From Rhodospirillaceae bacterium (GTDB lineage Bacteria; Pseudomonadota; Alphaproteobacteria; GCA-2731375): a stretch of 39,121 bases of DNA. The position numbers and the translations under genes are program-made. The stretch covers positions 1-39,121 of the forward strand of contig JABIRL010000202.1 in assembly GCA_018667855.1 (NCBI GenBank), written 5' to 3'. The notes under the pieces are model-generated. The model was not told the DNA's origin, searched no databases, and saw only the letters and a list, made by a program, of their open reading frames with translations. Below, piece after piece: positions 25,060 to 32,332 of the stretch. Positions within the stretch are counted from its first letter, which is position 1, and each line of letters opens with the position of its first letter.

Positions 25060-25830
25060 CTATTCCATCCGGGCATCGGAGACCACCAGCAGACGCTCCA
25101 ACAACAAGACGATGGCGTACAGGCTGACGCCGACGGCGGTGATCATCAACACAGCCATGAACATCCCTGCGGTATCAAGGGTGACCTGGACCTGCATCAT
25201 CAGATAGCCCAGGCCTTCTTCCGAGGCGATAAACTCACCCACGATGGCGCCGGCCACGGCCAGCACCACGGCCACCTTCATGCCGGAAAATATAAACGGC
25301 AGCGCACCCGGCAACTGGATCTTGGTGAAAATCTGCCAGCGGGAGGCGCGCAGGGTGCGCACCAGATCGATCAGCTCTGGCTCCACCTCGCCCAGACCGC
25401 GGGACGTGGTGATCAGAATGGGCAGGAAACAGATGGAAAACGCAATCAGGATGTTCGGGCCCAAGCCATAGGAAAACCAGACAATGAAGATCGGCCCCAG
25501 GGCTACCTTTGGGATCATGTTCAGGGAGACGATCAACGGCATGAACGCATCGTTCAGCCATCGCGACCAGGAAAACAGCACCGCCAGGGTGACGCCCACC
25601 ACCACCGCCAGCCAAAAGCCGCCAAAGACAGAGGCGGAGGTGATCAGCGTGTTATGAACCCAGGCATATTCCTTGTATTCCAACAAGGTGGCGAAGGTAT
25701 CCAGGGGCGCGGGCATGATGTAGGGCTCCACCTCACCCAGGGTAATCCAGGCCTGCCAGGCCGCGACCGCCAACAGATGCATGACAATGATCAGCACCCA
25801 TTTGCGCAGTTTATCCCGGCCGTCATCCAT
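25060..25830 (-). CDS. ABC transporter permease, TauC/SsuC class
   Basis: A 256-residue inner-membrane permease with about six membrane segments. The BPD_transp_1 coupling region reads VEPELIDLVRTLRASRWQIFTKIQLPGALPFIFSG, and the C-terminal AVVLAVAGAIVGEFIASEEGLGYLM is typical of SsuC/TauC/ThiX permeases. The single permease presumably forms a homodimer. Its stop codon touches the ATPase start. Upstream lies a 37-bp inverted repeat element (25841-25928) and then the DHDPS-like gene on the same strand. Confidence 0.9.
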   Translation of the reverse strand: MDDGRDKLRKWVLIIVMHLLAVAAWQAWITLGEVEPYIMPAPLDTFATLLEYKEYAWVHNTLITSASVFGGFWLAVVVGVTLAVLFSWSRWLNDAFMPLIVSLNMIPKVALGPIFIVWFSYGLGPNILIAFSICFLPILITTSRGLGEVEPELIDLVRTLRASRWQIFTKIQLPGALPFIFSGMKVAVVLAVAGAIVGEFIASEEGLGYLMMQVQVTLDTAGMFMAVLMITAVGVSLYAIVLLLERLLVVSDARME

Positions 25831-25840
25831 GATGAAACGC

Positions 25841-25928
25841 TTCCAACATGGATGCCCGGGTCAAGCCCGGGCATGACAGTTTCCTTACTCCGTCATTGCC
25901 GGGCTTGACCCGGCAATCCATATTGGAA
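25841..25928. repeat. Inverted repeat of two CCGGGTCAAGCCCGG hairpins (REP-like element)
   Basis: Arms 25841-25877 and 25892-25928 are 37 bp each and match at 32 of 37 positions when one is inverted. Each arm contains its own palindrome (GCCCGGGTCAAGCCCGGGC on the left, TTGCCGGGCTTGACCCGGCAA-like on the right), with a 14-bp spacer between. This is the organisation of a dispersed REP/BIME-type palindrome. It fills nearly all of the 108-bp gap between the DHDPS-like gene and the permease gene within the operon, where it may stabilise the upstream mRNA or reduce read-through. Confidence 0.8.
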
Positions 25929-25938
25929 ACCATAAAAA

Positions 25939-27000
25939 TCATCCCAGCCAGCGCTCTAAATTCGCGGCCACGAATTCGTCGTCACACAGGTGCGGGTAGT
26001 CAGCGATGACCCGGTCCAGCGCCTCGGCCTGGCCGGGGCTCATGGCTTCGTCCGGGTTCAGGCACCATGTGCCCTGTAACAATCCCTGACGGCGCAGGAC
26101 TTCATGGCAACCGGCGATGCAGCCGGCGAAGTCGTTGACCACATCGAACAAGGCGCCGTTGGCATCGGTGATCTGGCTGTCCAATTGCAACAGGTCCGCA
26201 TCGACCGTGCCGGCCGCGACGGCGGCATGGGCGCGGGCGAGGTATTCCACGGCCGGTTTGACCCAGACACTCCAATGGCCCAGCAGGCCACCGCGAAACC
26301 GCACCACGACGTCTTCGCCGCCCCGGCGCACGGTAAAGGGCGTCAGCAGATCCAGAAAGATGTGATCGTCGTTGCCTGTGTAAAGGCTGATGCGGTCCTC
26401 CGCCTCCGCCGCCACGACGCCCCGGATGACGTCCAATGTCCGGTAACGGTTGAAGGGCGCCACCTTGATGGCGACGACGTTGTCGATGGCTGCGAACCGG
26501 CGCCAGAATTCCGCTGATAGTACAATGCCGCCCACCGCCGGCTGCAAATAGAAACCGATCAGGGGAATACGCTGGGACACCGCCTGACAATGGGCGATCA
26601 ATTCGTCCTCGCCGGCGCCCTTGTGGGCGGCCAGGCTCAAAAGTCCGGCGTGATAGCCCAGGCCAAGTGCCACGTCCGCCTCCGCAAGGGCCTGGGATGT
26701 GGGGCCCACCAGGCCGGCGATCTTGACCATTGTCCGATCCGTCCAAGCGGCGGCGGTCTCGGCGGCCAGGCGCAACACCGGTTCGTACAGACCGACGTCG
26801 CGGATTTCGAACTGTGTGGCATGGACACCAACCGCCAGGCCGCCGGCGCCCGCATCCAGATAATAGCGGGTCAGGGCGCGCTGGCGGCGTTCATCCAATT
26901 CCCGGTTTTCGGTCAAGGCCAGCGGATGGGCTGGAATAACGATGCCCTGGCGCAACTGGGCCAGGACGTCCCCCGGCAATTCCTCTCGATGCAATGCCAT
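25939..27000 (-). CDS. Dihydrodipicolinate synthase/N-acetylneuraminate lyase-family aldolase
   Basis: A 353-residue class I aldolase-fold protein, longer than the 290-300 typical of the family because of a C-terminal helical extension. Family marks are PLALTENRELDERRQRALTRYYLDAGAGGLAVGVHATQF (residues about 26-64), a candidate Tyr at 151 (IGFYLQPAVGG) and the Schiff-base Lys at K179 (NVVAIKVAPFNRYRT). The usual GTTGE near the N-terminus is replaced by VGVHATQF. Such enzymes cleave or form 2-keto acids from pyruvate plus an aldehyde. A GGGGAGGG lies just before the ATG. It sits 14 bp after the PhyH gene, near the operon head, and is the second aldolase-like protein besides DUF993. Confidence 0.85.
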   Translation of the reverse strand: MALHREELPGDVLAQLRQGIVIPAHPLALTENRELDERRQRALTRYYLDAGAGGLAVGVHATQFEIRDVGLYEPVLRLAAETAAAWTDRTMVKIAGLVGPTSQALAEADVALGLGYHAGLLSLAAHKGAGEDELIAHCQAVSQRIPLIGFYLQPAVGGIVLSAEFWRRFAAIDNVVAIKVAPFNRYRTLDVIRGVVAAEAEDRISLYTGNDDHIFLDLLTPFTVRRGGEDVVVRFRGGLLGHWSVWVKPAVEYLARAHAAVAAGTVDADLLQLDSQITDANGALFDVVNDFAGCIAGCHEVLRRQGLLQGTWCLNPDEAMSPGQAEALDRVIADYPHLCDDEFVAANLERWLG

Positions 27001-27014
27001 TTTTCCCTCCCCGC

Positions 27015-27758
27015 CTAGAATGAGATCACGACCGCCGGGTCGTAGGTCAATGTGGAATGAAGCAACTCGGTCCGGCCATTGCCATAATGAATAGCACAGG
27101 CCCGGCGCGGTCTGTCGGAATGGTTATCGGCGGATTGATGCAGGGTATTGCCATGGTGGAACGAAATACCGCCACGGGGCACGGGCGCCGGCGTCATTTC
27201 ATAATCCCTGGCAATATCGTCCACAATCAAAAGATTGAACGGCTGACCTTCGGGCGCCGTGTGGGGCAGAACCGGACCCTGATTACTGCCATCGGCGTAG
27301 TACAGACAGCCATTCGAGACTTCAGCATCATCCAGGGCAATCCACACGGTAACCATGCTTTCGTTGTCATTGGGGCCAAAATAGAAATTATCCTGGTGCA
27401 CCGGCTTGGGTCCGCCGCCGCCCGGCGCCTTGAAAAAAAGTTGTGAGAAAAATGCGGTCGGATCCGGGCCGATCAGCTGTTCCACCATGGCCAGAAGCGT
27501 TTTATTGGCCGCCAAGGCCCGAAAGGCAGGGCGCAGGTAGATCGGATTGTCCAGTTTGCGCAAGACATCTTGTTCCTTGATGGCTGTTTCCACGTACCAG
27601 GCCCTGTCCGAGGGCGCCAGTTTGGCCAGCTCCTGGCGAGCCCAAGCTTCCGCGTCATCAGTGACGGCTTGCATGTCTCTATCGCTGAAGACCGATCCGA
27701 CCGTTAAATGGCCGACTTCGCCGTAGGTGCGCAATTGATCCTGGGTGAGCGGTATCAT
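27015..27758 (-). CDS. Phytanoyl-CoA dioxygenase (PhyH)-family protein
   Basis: A 247-residue Fe(II)/2-oxoglutarate-dependent dioxygenase of the PhyH family. The iron site is H121-x-D123 (PVHQDNFYFG) with distal H207 (FHHGNTLHQSADN) and a downstream Arg (RPRRA) that binds the 2-oxoglutarate carboxylate. Such enzymes hydroxylate small molecules, including quaternary amines, ectoine and fatty acyl compounds. The ATG at 27758 has GGAG 6 nt upstream; an in-frame GTG at 27770 lies 4 codons earlier without a better ribosome site. It is the first gene of the long operon, immediately behind an operator (27773-27790), so it probably performs the first modification of the imported compound or frees it from a substituent. 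Confidence 0.84.
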   Translation of the reverse strand: MIPLTQDQLRTYGEVGHLTVGSVFSDRDMQAVTDDAEAWARQELAKLAPSDRAWYVETAIKEQDVLRKLDNPIYLRPAFRALAANKTLLAMVEQLIGPDPTAFFSQLFFKAPGGGGPKPVHQDNFYFGPNDNESMVTVWIALDDAEVSNGCLYYADGSNQGPVLPHTAPEGQPFNLLIVDDIARDYEMTPAPVPRGGISFHHGNTLHQSADNHSDRPRRACAIHYGNGRTELLHSTLTYDPAVVISF

Positions 27759-27772
27759 GGTGGACTCCACAA

Positions 27773-27790
27773 AGTAACTATCTGGTTACT
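27773..27790 (-). promoter_or_regulatory. TetR-type operator O1 at head of the catabolic operon
   Basis: AGTAACTATCTGGTTACT on the plus strand, with arms AGTAAC/GTTACT (7-bp arms when the flanking A and T are included). It lies 15-32 bp upstream of the PhyH ATG. On the minus strand a possible -35 box TTGACC (27815-27810) is followed after 17 bp by TAAGTA (27792-27787), so the operator overlaps the -10 region. It matches the second operator at 28487-28504, inverted, at 16 of 18 positions. Confidence 0.75.
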
Positions 27791-27811
27791 TAAATCATGG
27801 CGCAGATCGGG

Positions 27812-28467
27812 TCAAGCCGGCCGCAAATATCCGAGCACCACGTCAATTACGTGAGCCCGCCGCGCCGCGACCTCCTCGTCTGTGGTCAAATCCCGGTCAA
27901 AAATGGTCGAAAGAGTATGGATATTCGAGAAATAGAAATACCCGACAGAGGCATTGGTGATGAACACTTCGATCGGGTCGGCATCGTCGCGAAAGACACC
28001 TTCGGCGGCACCACGGCGCAGCAAATCCGTGATCAGTCCGATGACGGGGCCGTGCATATCCAAAATCGCCTTGCTGCGGCGCAAATGTCGGGCCCCGTGC
28101 AGGTTCTCGCTGTTCAGAAGATTGATGAATAGGGCGCCGTGACGAAATAATCGAAGGTGAAGGCAACCAGTTTGCGCATGCCTTCCACGGGTGAAAGATC
28201 ATCCAGATTCAAGGCCCTTTCCGCGTCCCGAATCTCGCCGTAGGCCAGCTCCAACACGGCCAGGAACAAATCATCCTTGTTGCCGAAGTAATGATACAAC
28301 ATACGCTTGTTAGCGCCGGCCCGCTTGGCGATCACATCCACCCGGGCGCCGCCCAGACCCTTTTCAGAGAACTCCGCCAGGGCGGCGGCCAAAATCCGCT
28401 GTCGGGCGGCTTCGGGGTCCCGTTTTGCTTGGCTGGTCTTGCCAATGGATGCGTTGACAGACGACAT
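27812..28467 (-). pseudogene. TetR-family transcriptional regulator, frameshifted
   Basis: The first part (28467 down to about 28130) encodes a normal TetR N-terminus: RDPEAARQRILAAALAEFSEKGL, helix-turn-helix GARVDVIAKRAGANKRMLYHYFGNKDDLFLAVLE. The frame then ends shortly after FTFDYFVTAPY. Reading one frame over from about 28129 continues the expected ligand-domain sequence FINLLNSENLHGARHLRRSKAILDMHGPVIGLITDLL to the stop at 27812. A one-base loss near 28128-28140 explains this; the joined length, about 218 residues, is normal for TetR. Whether it is a true mutation or a sequencing error cannot be decided. It lies between two operators that match each other and is presumably their regulator. 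Confidence 0.8.
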
Positions 28468-28486
28468 GGGGGCAACCTATGTTCCG

Positions 28487-28504
28487 GGTAACCAGTTAGT
28501 TACT
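28487..28504 (+). promoter_or_regulatory. TetR-type operator O2 between tetR and the binding-protein gene
   Basis: GGTAACCAGTTAGTTACT; its reverse complement AGTAACTAACTGGTTACC differs from operator O1 at only 2 of 18 positions. It lies 20 bp upstream of the TetR start and 43 bp upstream of the solute-binding protein start, so one site could control both divergent genes. Confidence 0.75.
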
Positions 28505-28546
28505 AATTGGCTACAGAGCTATCTAATTTCCCAGGGAGGATCAAGC

Positions 28547-29539
28547 ATGAAAATTTACAAATTTATCCTGGCCGCACTGTGCGGCGTCTTTATTTCCATC
28601 GGCTCCGCACATGCGGCGGAGAAGGTCAGTTTTATTCTCAACTGGGTCGCCGGCGGTGATCACGCCCCGGTTTACTGGGCCAAGGCCCAGGGCTGGTACA
28701 TGGACGCCGGCATCGATCTGAACATCGAACAGGGCAAGGGTTCGACCCTGTCATCCCAACGCGTCGGCATTGGCAAGAACCAGCTCGGGATAGCCGATCT
28801 GGGTACCGCCCTGGTCAACAAAGGCAAGGGCGCCGATCTGGTCGCCGTCTTCAACATCTATGCCAATTCGCCCTATGGCTTCTATTGGAAGAAAAGTTCC
28901 GGCATCAAGGGCGTGAAGGACTTCGCCGGCAAGAAAATCGGCAACCCGCCGTGGGATGCGGCCCGGCAGATGTGGCCCGCCTTCGCCAAGGCCTCCGGCA
29001 TGGCACCGGACTCGGTCACGTGGGTCAACATCAAGCCAAACGCCAAGATCGCCGCCCTGAAGTCGGACGCCATTGCGGTCACCACCTCGTTCTACAACAT
29101 CCATTTCATCTTCCAGAAAGTGTTTGGCGATGACATGGGCTTCGTCGCCGGCAGGGATATCGGCGTCAACCCATATGGCAACTCGGTTATCGCCAACGGT
29201 AAATATCTGAAAGCAAATCCCGGCGTGGTGAAAAACTTCGTGAAAGTGACGCAGAAGGCCTATGCCGCCTGCGCTCAGAATGCAGATCCCTGCATCGACG
29301 CGCTGCTGGCGGCCAACAGCGGCCTGAAGCGCGGTTCATCATTGGCCAACTGGGCCCTGGTGAAAGAGCTGATGGACGCGCCCAGCTCCCGCACCGGCGC
29401 CATCGGTTATTTCGATCCCGCCCGCATGGACGCGGACTACAAATTGATCGAGGCCTATTTCAAGCTCAAGGCACCGTTCGACATCAAGCAAACGTACACC
29501 AACGATTTCCTGGATATGTCCGTGAAATTCAGCGGTTAG
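28547..29539 (+). CDS. ABC transporter solute-binding protein, NMT1/THI5-SsuA class
   Basis: A 330-residue periplasmic binding protein. The signal peptide is MKIYKFILAALCGVFISIGSAHA, cleaved near residue 23. The mature part has the NMT1/THI5-like pattern: FILNWVAGGDHAPVYWAKAQGWYMDAGIDLNI, GKNQLGIADLGTALVNKGKGADLVAVFNIY, and GVKDFAGKKIGNPPWDAARQMWPAF. The ATG at 28547 follows GGGAGGA with good spacing; upstream in-frame codons have no family match. It is the apparent partner of the ATPase and permease at 24289-25830 but is transcribed on its own, divergently, from operator O2, which would allow the binding protein to be made in excess. Three hairpins follow the stop codon. Confidence 0.9.
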   Translation: MKIYKFILAALCGVFISIGSAHAAEKVSFILNWVAGGDHAPVYWAKAQGWYMDAGIDLNIEQGKGSTLSSQRVGIGKNQLGIADLGTALVNKGKGADLVAVFNIYANSPYGFYWKKSSGIKGVKDFAGKKIGNPPWDAARQMWPAFAKASGMAPDSVTWVNIKPNAKIAALKSDAIAVTTSFYNIHFIFQKVFGDDMGFVAGRDIGVNPYGNSVIANGKYLKANPGVVKNFVKVTQKAYAACAQNADPCIDALLAANSGLKRGSSLANWALVKELMDAPSSRTGAIGYFDPARMDADYKLIEAYFKLKAPFDIKQTYTNDFLDMSVKFSG

Positions 29540-29579
29540 AGCAACCTGCGTTCATTCGAACGCAGCCAAGTTGCTCTAA
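29536..29579. repeat. Palindrome A with ATTC loop
   Basis: Outer arms TTAGAGCAAC (29536-29545) and GTTGCTCTAA (29570-29579) and inner arms CTGCGTTC/GAACGCAG (29546-29553, 29558-29565) pair around the loop ATTC; a CCAA bulge sits on the right. It begins in the last codons of the binding-protein gene. It is related in plan and partly in sequence to the palindrome at 29590-29641. Confidence 0.8.
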
Positions 29580-29589
29580 ATCCTTAGGA

Positions 29590-29641
29590 TAGATCAAATT
29601 ATCTGCAAAAAATCGATTCCGATTTTAGGCAGTTTGATCTA
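29590..29641. repeat. Palindrome B with ATTC loop
   Basis: Outer arms TAGATCAAA (29590-29598) and TTTGATCTA (29633-29641), middle CTGC/GCAG (29603-29606, 29629-29632) and inner AAAATCG/CGATTTT (29609-29615, 29620-29626) pair around ATTC. The plan TAGA-x-CAA ... CTGC ... ATTC ... GCAG ... TTG-x-TCTA is shared with palindrome A just upstream, suggesting two members of one dispersed repeat family placed in tandem. Confidence 0.75.
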
Positions 29642-29655
29642 GTTACCGAAAAATC

Positions 29656-29694
29656 AGACCGCATCGGGCTAAACGTCCGGTGCGGTCTTTTCTT
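29656..29694 (+). terminator. Rho-independent terminator, probably bidirectional
   Basis: AGACCGCA (29656-29663) pairs perfectly with TGCGGTCT (29681-29688), extended inward by CGG/CCG, and is followed by TTTTCTT on the plus strand. On the minus strand the stem is followed by GATTTTT. It lies between the convergent binding-protein gene and the GNAT gene, and overlaps the stop codon of the latter. Confidence 0.85.
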
Positions 29695-30328
29695 ATGGCG
29701 TGACATCCTTGACCATTCGGTAGATCGCCGGCAGGCCGTGTTCTTTGATCAGACGCGGCAGGCGCACTTCGCAGGCCAGTTCCATGCCCAGATGCAGGTA
29801 GAAGCCCACGGCGGGGTTGTTGTCCAGGACATCCAGACAGACGGCCTGACAGCCGGCGGCGGCTTCCCGCGTGAAGGCACCCTGCAACAGCCGCCGGCCC
29901 AAACCATTGACGCCGGCGTCCGGATCGACGGCCAGATTGTGGACACAATAGCTGCCGTCGGGCGTGTGGGGCGTGAAATAGGTTAGCTGCCGCACCGCTT
30001 CAGAGATATGGGCCCGCTGTTCCGCCGTGGCGCGGGCCCGGCTGACGGCGAACGAGCCGGCGAAGGCAGCCTCGTCGCTCTTGTTATCGAAGCCCAGCTC
30101 AAGGCCGATCAGATTGTTGTCCGGACCGTAGGCGCCCAGGGCATGGGAATGGCTGAACAGGCTATCGTCCGCCTGCCATTGCCAGGCCAGCATATGGAAC
30201 ATGAATGCCCGATCCGGGCCATAGATGAATTCAAACAGCGGGCGTGCGGTGGAATAGAGCAGCCGTGCGGCGCTGACCTCGTTTTCCGGTCCCGCCGGCC
30301 TGATCTCGATCGCATCTAAATCCGTCAT
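29693..30328 (-). CDS. GNAT-family N-acetyltransferase
   Basis: A 211-residue single-domain GNAT. The N-terminal IEIRPAGPENEVSAARLLYSTARPLFEFIYG is followed by an extended helical region, then the core SYCVHNLAVDPDAGVNGLGRRLLQGAFTREAAAGCQAVCLDVLDNNPAVGFYLHLGM, where VNGLGRRLL is the acetyl-CoA pyrophosphate loop. The substrate is unknown. The ATG has GGGGAGGG about 5 nt upstream. It is probably the last gene of a three-gene unit with the second GNAT (31-bp gap) and the epimerase-like gene upstream on the same strand. Confidence 0.85.
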   Translation of the reverse strand: MTDLDAIEIRPAGPENEVSAARLLYSTARPLFEFIYGPDRAFMFHMLAWQWQADDSLFSHSHALGAYGPDNNLIGLELGFDNKSDEAAFAGSFAVSRARATAEQRAHISEAVRQLTYFTPHTPDGSYCVHNLAVDPDAGVNGLGRRLLQGAFTREAAAGCQAVCLDVLDNNPAVGFYLHLGMELACEVRLPRLIKEHGLPAIYRMVKDVTP

Positions 30329-30359
30329 GCTACCCTCCCCGCCTCATGTTGCCGGGGAC

Positions 30360-31220
30360 TTAGCCCAGTTCGGGACCGGCGATCAAGAAAACCCTGTTCG
30401 GATCATCGATGGGATCATCGCGGCCCAGCAGCATGCGCATGTATCCTCGCTGTTCCTGAAATCCCGCATCGGCAAGGACTTCAGCCAAAGGCCCATGATG
30501 ATCACCGGCATCGAGAAAAACAGAACCAGACCCGGCACCAAGCGAGGCCCGCAATAAAGCAATGGCCGCGTCGTCATCTTCGGCGGACAATGGACCGATT
30601 TGCGTGGCCAAACGGCCATCACGGGCCAGAACAAAGCCCCGTACATCTGCACCATCTTCCAGGATGAATGCCCGTTCGGGACAGCGGCCCAGCAAATGAG
30701 CCAACAGGTTTCTGCGCGGCGCACCCGAAATTTTCGCATCCCATTCCGCCACGCGTTCCAGATCGTCCGCCCGCAGCGGTCTGACACCATTTTCTGGCGC
30801 CCCCACGACTAGCGCATCTACCGGCGCATCGGCCTGCCAGCGGGTCAGGGGATAGATATCCCGGAAACCCAGGGGCAGATAGACCTGCCGACCGGCCGCC
30901 GTGGCGTCCAGTCCGGCGATTACGCCCATGTCGTTCGCCCGCGCGATACACCGGTGCATCAATTCGCTGGCCAGACCTTGGCGCTGGCGTGCGGCGGTGA
31001 CCAGGATCATCGCGATCCAGGCAAACCGCTCCCCCTGGGGCAGCAACATGGATGTGGCGATCAGCCTATCGTCAACAATTCCCGTCCCCGCACCCACCGC
31101 AAGCATGAAGCGCCAATCGGCGGCGATCTGGTTCCAGCCCGCCTCCGCATTCAGCGCCACCGCGCCGTCGATATCTCCGGCGCCCAAGGGACGCCAGATC
31201 AGTCCATCAGTAATTGCCAT
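30360..31220 (-). CDS. GNAT-family acetyltransferase with second C-terminal GNAT-like domain
   Basis: A 286-residue protein. Residues about 10-130 are a GNAT domain: [62 protein letters not shown] (acetyl-CoA loop RQRQGLAS). From about 140 onward a second, weaker GNAT-like domain follows: [62 protein letters not shown], as in the GNAT plus Acetyltransf_18 arrangement. The start at 31220 (MAITDG) overlaps the end of the epimerase-like gene by 14 bp; an in-frame start at 31292 would lie deeper in that gene and adds unmatched residues. The substrate is unknown. Confidence 0.83.
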   Translation of the reverse strand: MAITDGLIWRPLGAGDIDGAVALNAEAGWNQIAADWRFMLAVGAGTGIVDDRLIATSMLLPQGERFAWIAMILVTAARQRQGLASELMHRCIARANDMGVIAGLDATAAGRQVYLPLGFRDIYPLTRWQADAPVDALVVGAPENGVRPLRADDLERVAEWDAKISGAPRRNLLAHLLGRCPERAFILEDGADVRGFVLARDGRLATQIGPLSAEDDDAAIALLRASLGAGSGSVFLDAGDHHGPLAEVLADAGFQEQRGYMRMLLGRDDPIDDPNRVFLIAGPELG

Positions 31221-32253
31221 CACGCACTTCGAAATGGGTCGGTTTGCCCAGCGACCCGCCGTCGCGGGCCACCCAGTCGGCAATCCAGTCAACCATGCTG
31301 TGCAACGAGACCATGGGATAACCGAACAACTTTTCGGCCCGCGCCGTATTAATCAACCAGGCTTCCCGGGCCGGCTCTCCCTCCAGCCTGGCCTCCATAC
31401 CGAACCGTTTGCCGAATTCCAACGCCAGCCAGGAAACGGCCACCACTTCCGGTCCGGTCACGTTCAGCGGGGTGGGCGGCGTGGTGCAATGGTGCAGGGC
31501 GCGCAGCACCTGGGCATTGGCATCGCCCTGCCAAATGACGTTGGCGTGCCCCATGGTCAGATCAATCACCTCGCCCGCCCAGACCTTGGCCGCAACGTCG
31601 TAAAGCACCCCGTAACGCATATCGATGGCATAGCTGAGGCGGATGCTGCGGCCCGGTGTCTCGAATTGGTTGGAGAAATGTTCGAACATCCGCTCCCGCC
31701 CGACGCAGGAGTTTGCGTATTCCCCTGGCGGCGGGGTCGGCGTCATGTCCTCGTCCGCGCCCTGAGACAGGATCGAGACGAAGGGATAGACGCAGGCGGT
31801 GGAAAAACTGACGATCCGGGATTGGCAAAAACGCTCCGCCACTATTGCCGGGACATGAACGTTCATGGCCCAGGTCAGCTCCTCCGCCCCGGCGGAGCCG
31901 AATTTTCGCCCCGCCATAAAGACCACATTGGCCACATCCGGCAGCTTCGCCACCGCCTCCCGGTCCAGCAGGTCGCAGATGATGGTTTCAACACCATGGC
32001 CTTGTAGCTGTTCAGCCAATCCCGTTTCCGAAAACCGGGCGACACCGATAATACGTTTGTCGGGCGCAGCGCGCTTGGCCAGCCGTGCCAATGTGGGGCC
32101 CATCTTGCCGCCCACGCCCAGCACCATGATATCGCCGTCCAGCCGCGCCAGATCATCGATCAAGGCCTGACTGGGGCGGGTCATGAATTCTTCCAGGGCC
32201 GCCACATCGGCGAAACCATCGGGGAAATCGGCGGGCTTCAATACTTCAGACAT
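31207..32253 (-). CDS. NAD-dependent epimerase/dehydratase-like SDR, altered active site
   Basis: A 348-residue extended-SDR protein. The nucleotide loop is [18 protein letters not shown] (G46-x-G48-G49-x-x-G52), and conserved core segments include [37 protein letters not shown] (S149-S151) and a downstream YANSC. In active enzymes of the family the catalytic pair is Y-x3-K; here Y179 is followed by C183, so the lysine is missing. Such proteins may still bind NAD(H) or use different chemistry. About 40 extra residues precede the Rossmann motif. It is transcribed divergently from the alcohol dehydrogenase with a 79-bp gap. Confidence 0.8.
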   Translation of the reverse strand: MSEVLKPADFPDGFADVAALEEFMTRPSQALIDDLARLDGDIMVLGVGGKMGPTLARLAKRAAPDKRIIGVARFSETGLAEQLQGHGVETIICDLLDREAVAKLPDVANVVFMAGRKFGSAGAEELTWAMNVHVPAIVAERFCQSRIVSFSTACVYPFVSILSQGADEDMTPTPPPGEYANSCVGRERMFEHFSNQFETPGRSIRLSYAIDMRYGVLYDVAAKVWAGEVIDLTMGHANVIWQGDANAQVLRALHHCTTPPTPLNVTGPEVVAVSWLALEFGKRFGMEARLEGEPAREAWLINTARAEKLFGYPMVSLHSMVDWIADWVARDGGSLGKPTHFEVRDGNY

Positions 32254-32332
32254 CAGTTACGTTTTCCAACTTGCGTTCAGTGACAGCGCCCTGGACAATA
32301 GCGCCAACACAATGGATACGGGAAGAGTGGAT

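Noticed and set aside
28114..28140. Programmed ribosomal frameshift in the TetR gene
   Set aside because: No slippery heptamer or downstream pseudoknot is evident; a one-base indel or sequencing error is simpler.
8172..28504. Possible relation between the toxin-antitoxin palindromes (GTTAC...GTAAC) and the TetR operators (GTAAC...GTTAC)
   Set aside because: The arms are in opposite orientation and the spacing differs (2 versus 6 bp), so they are different sites despite shared letters.
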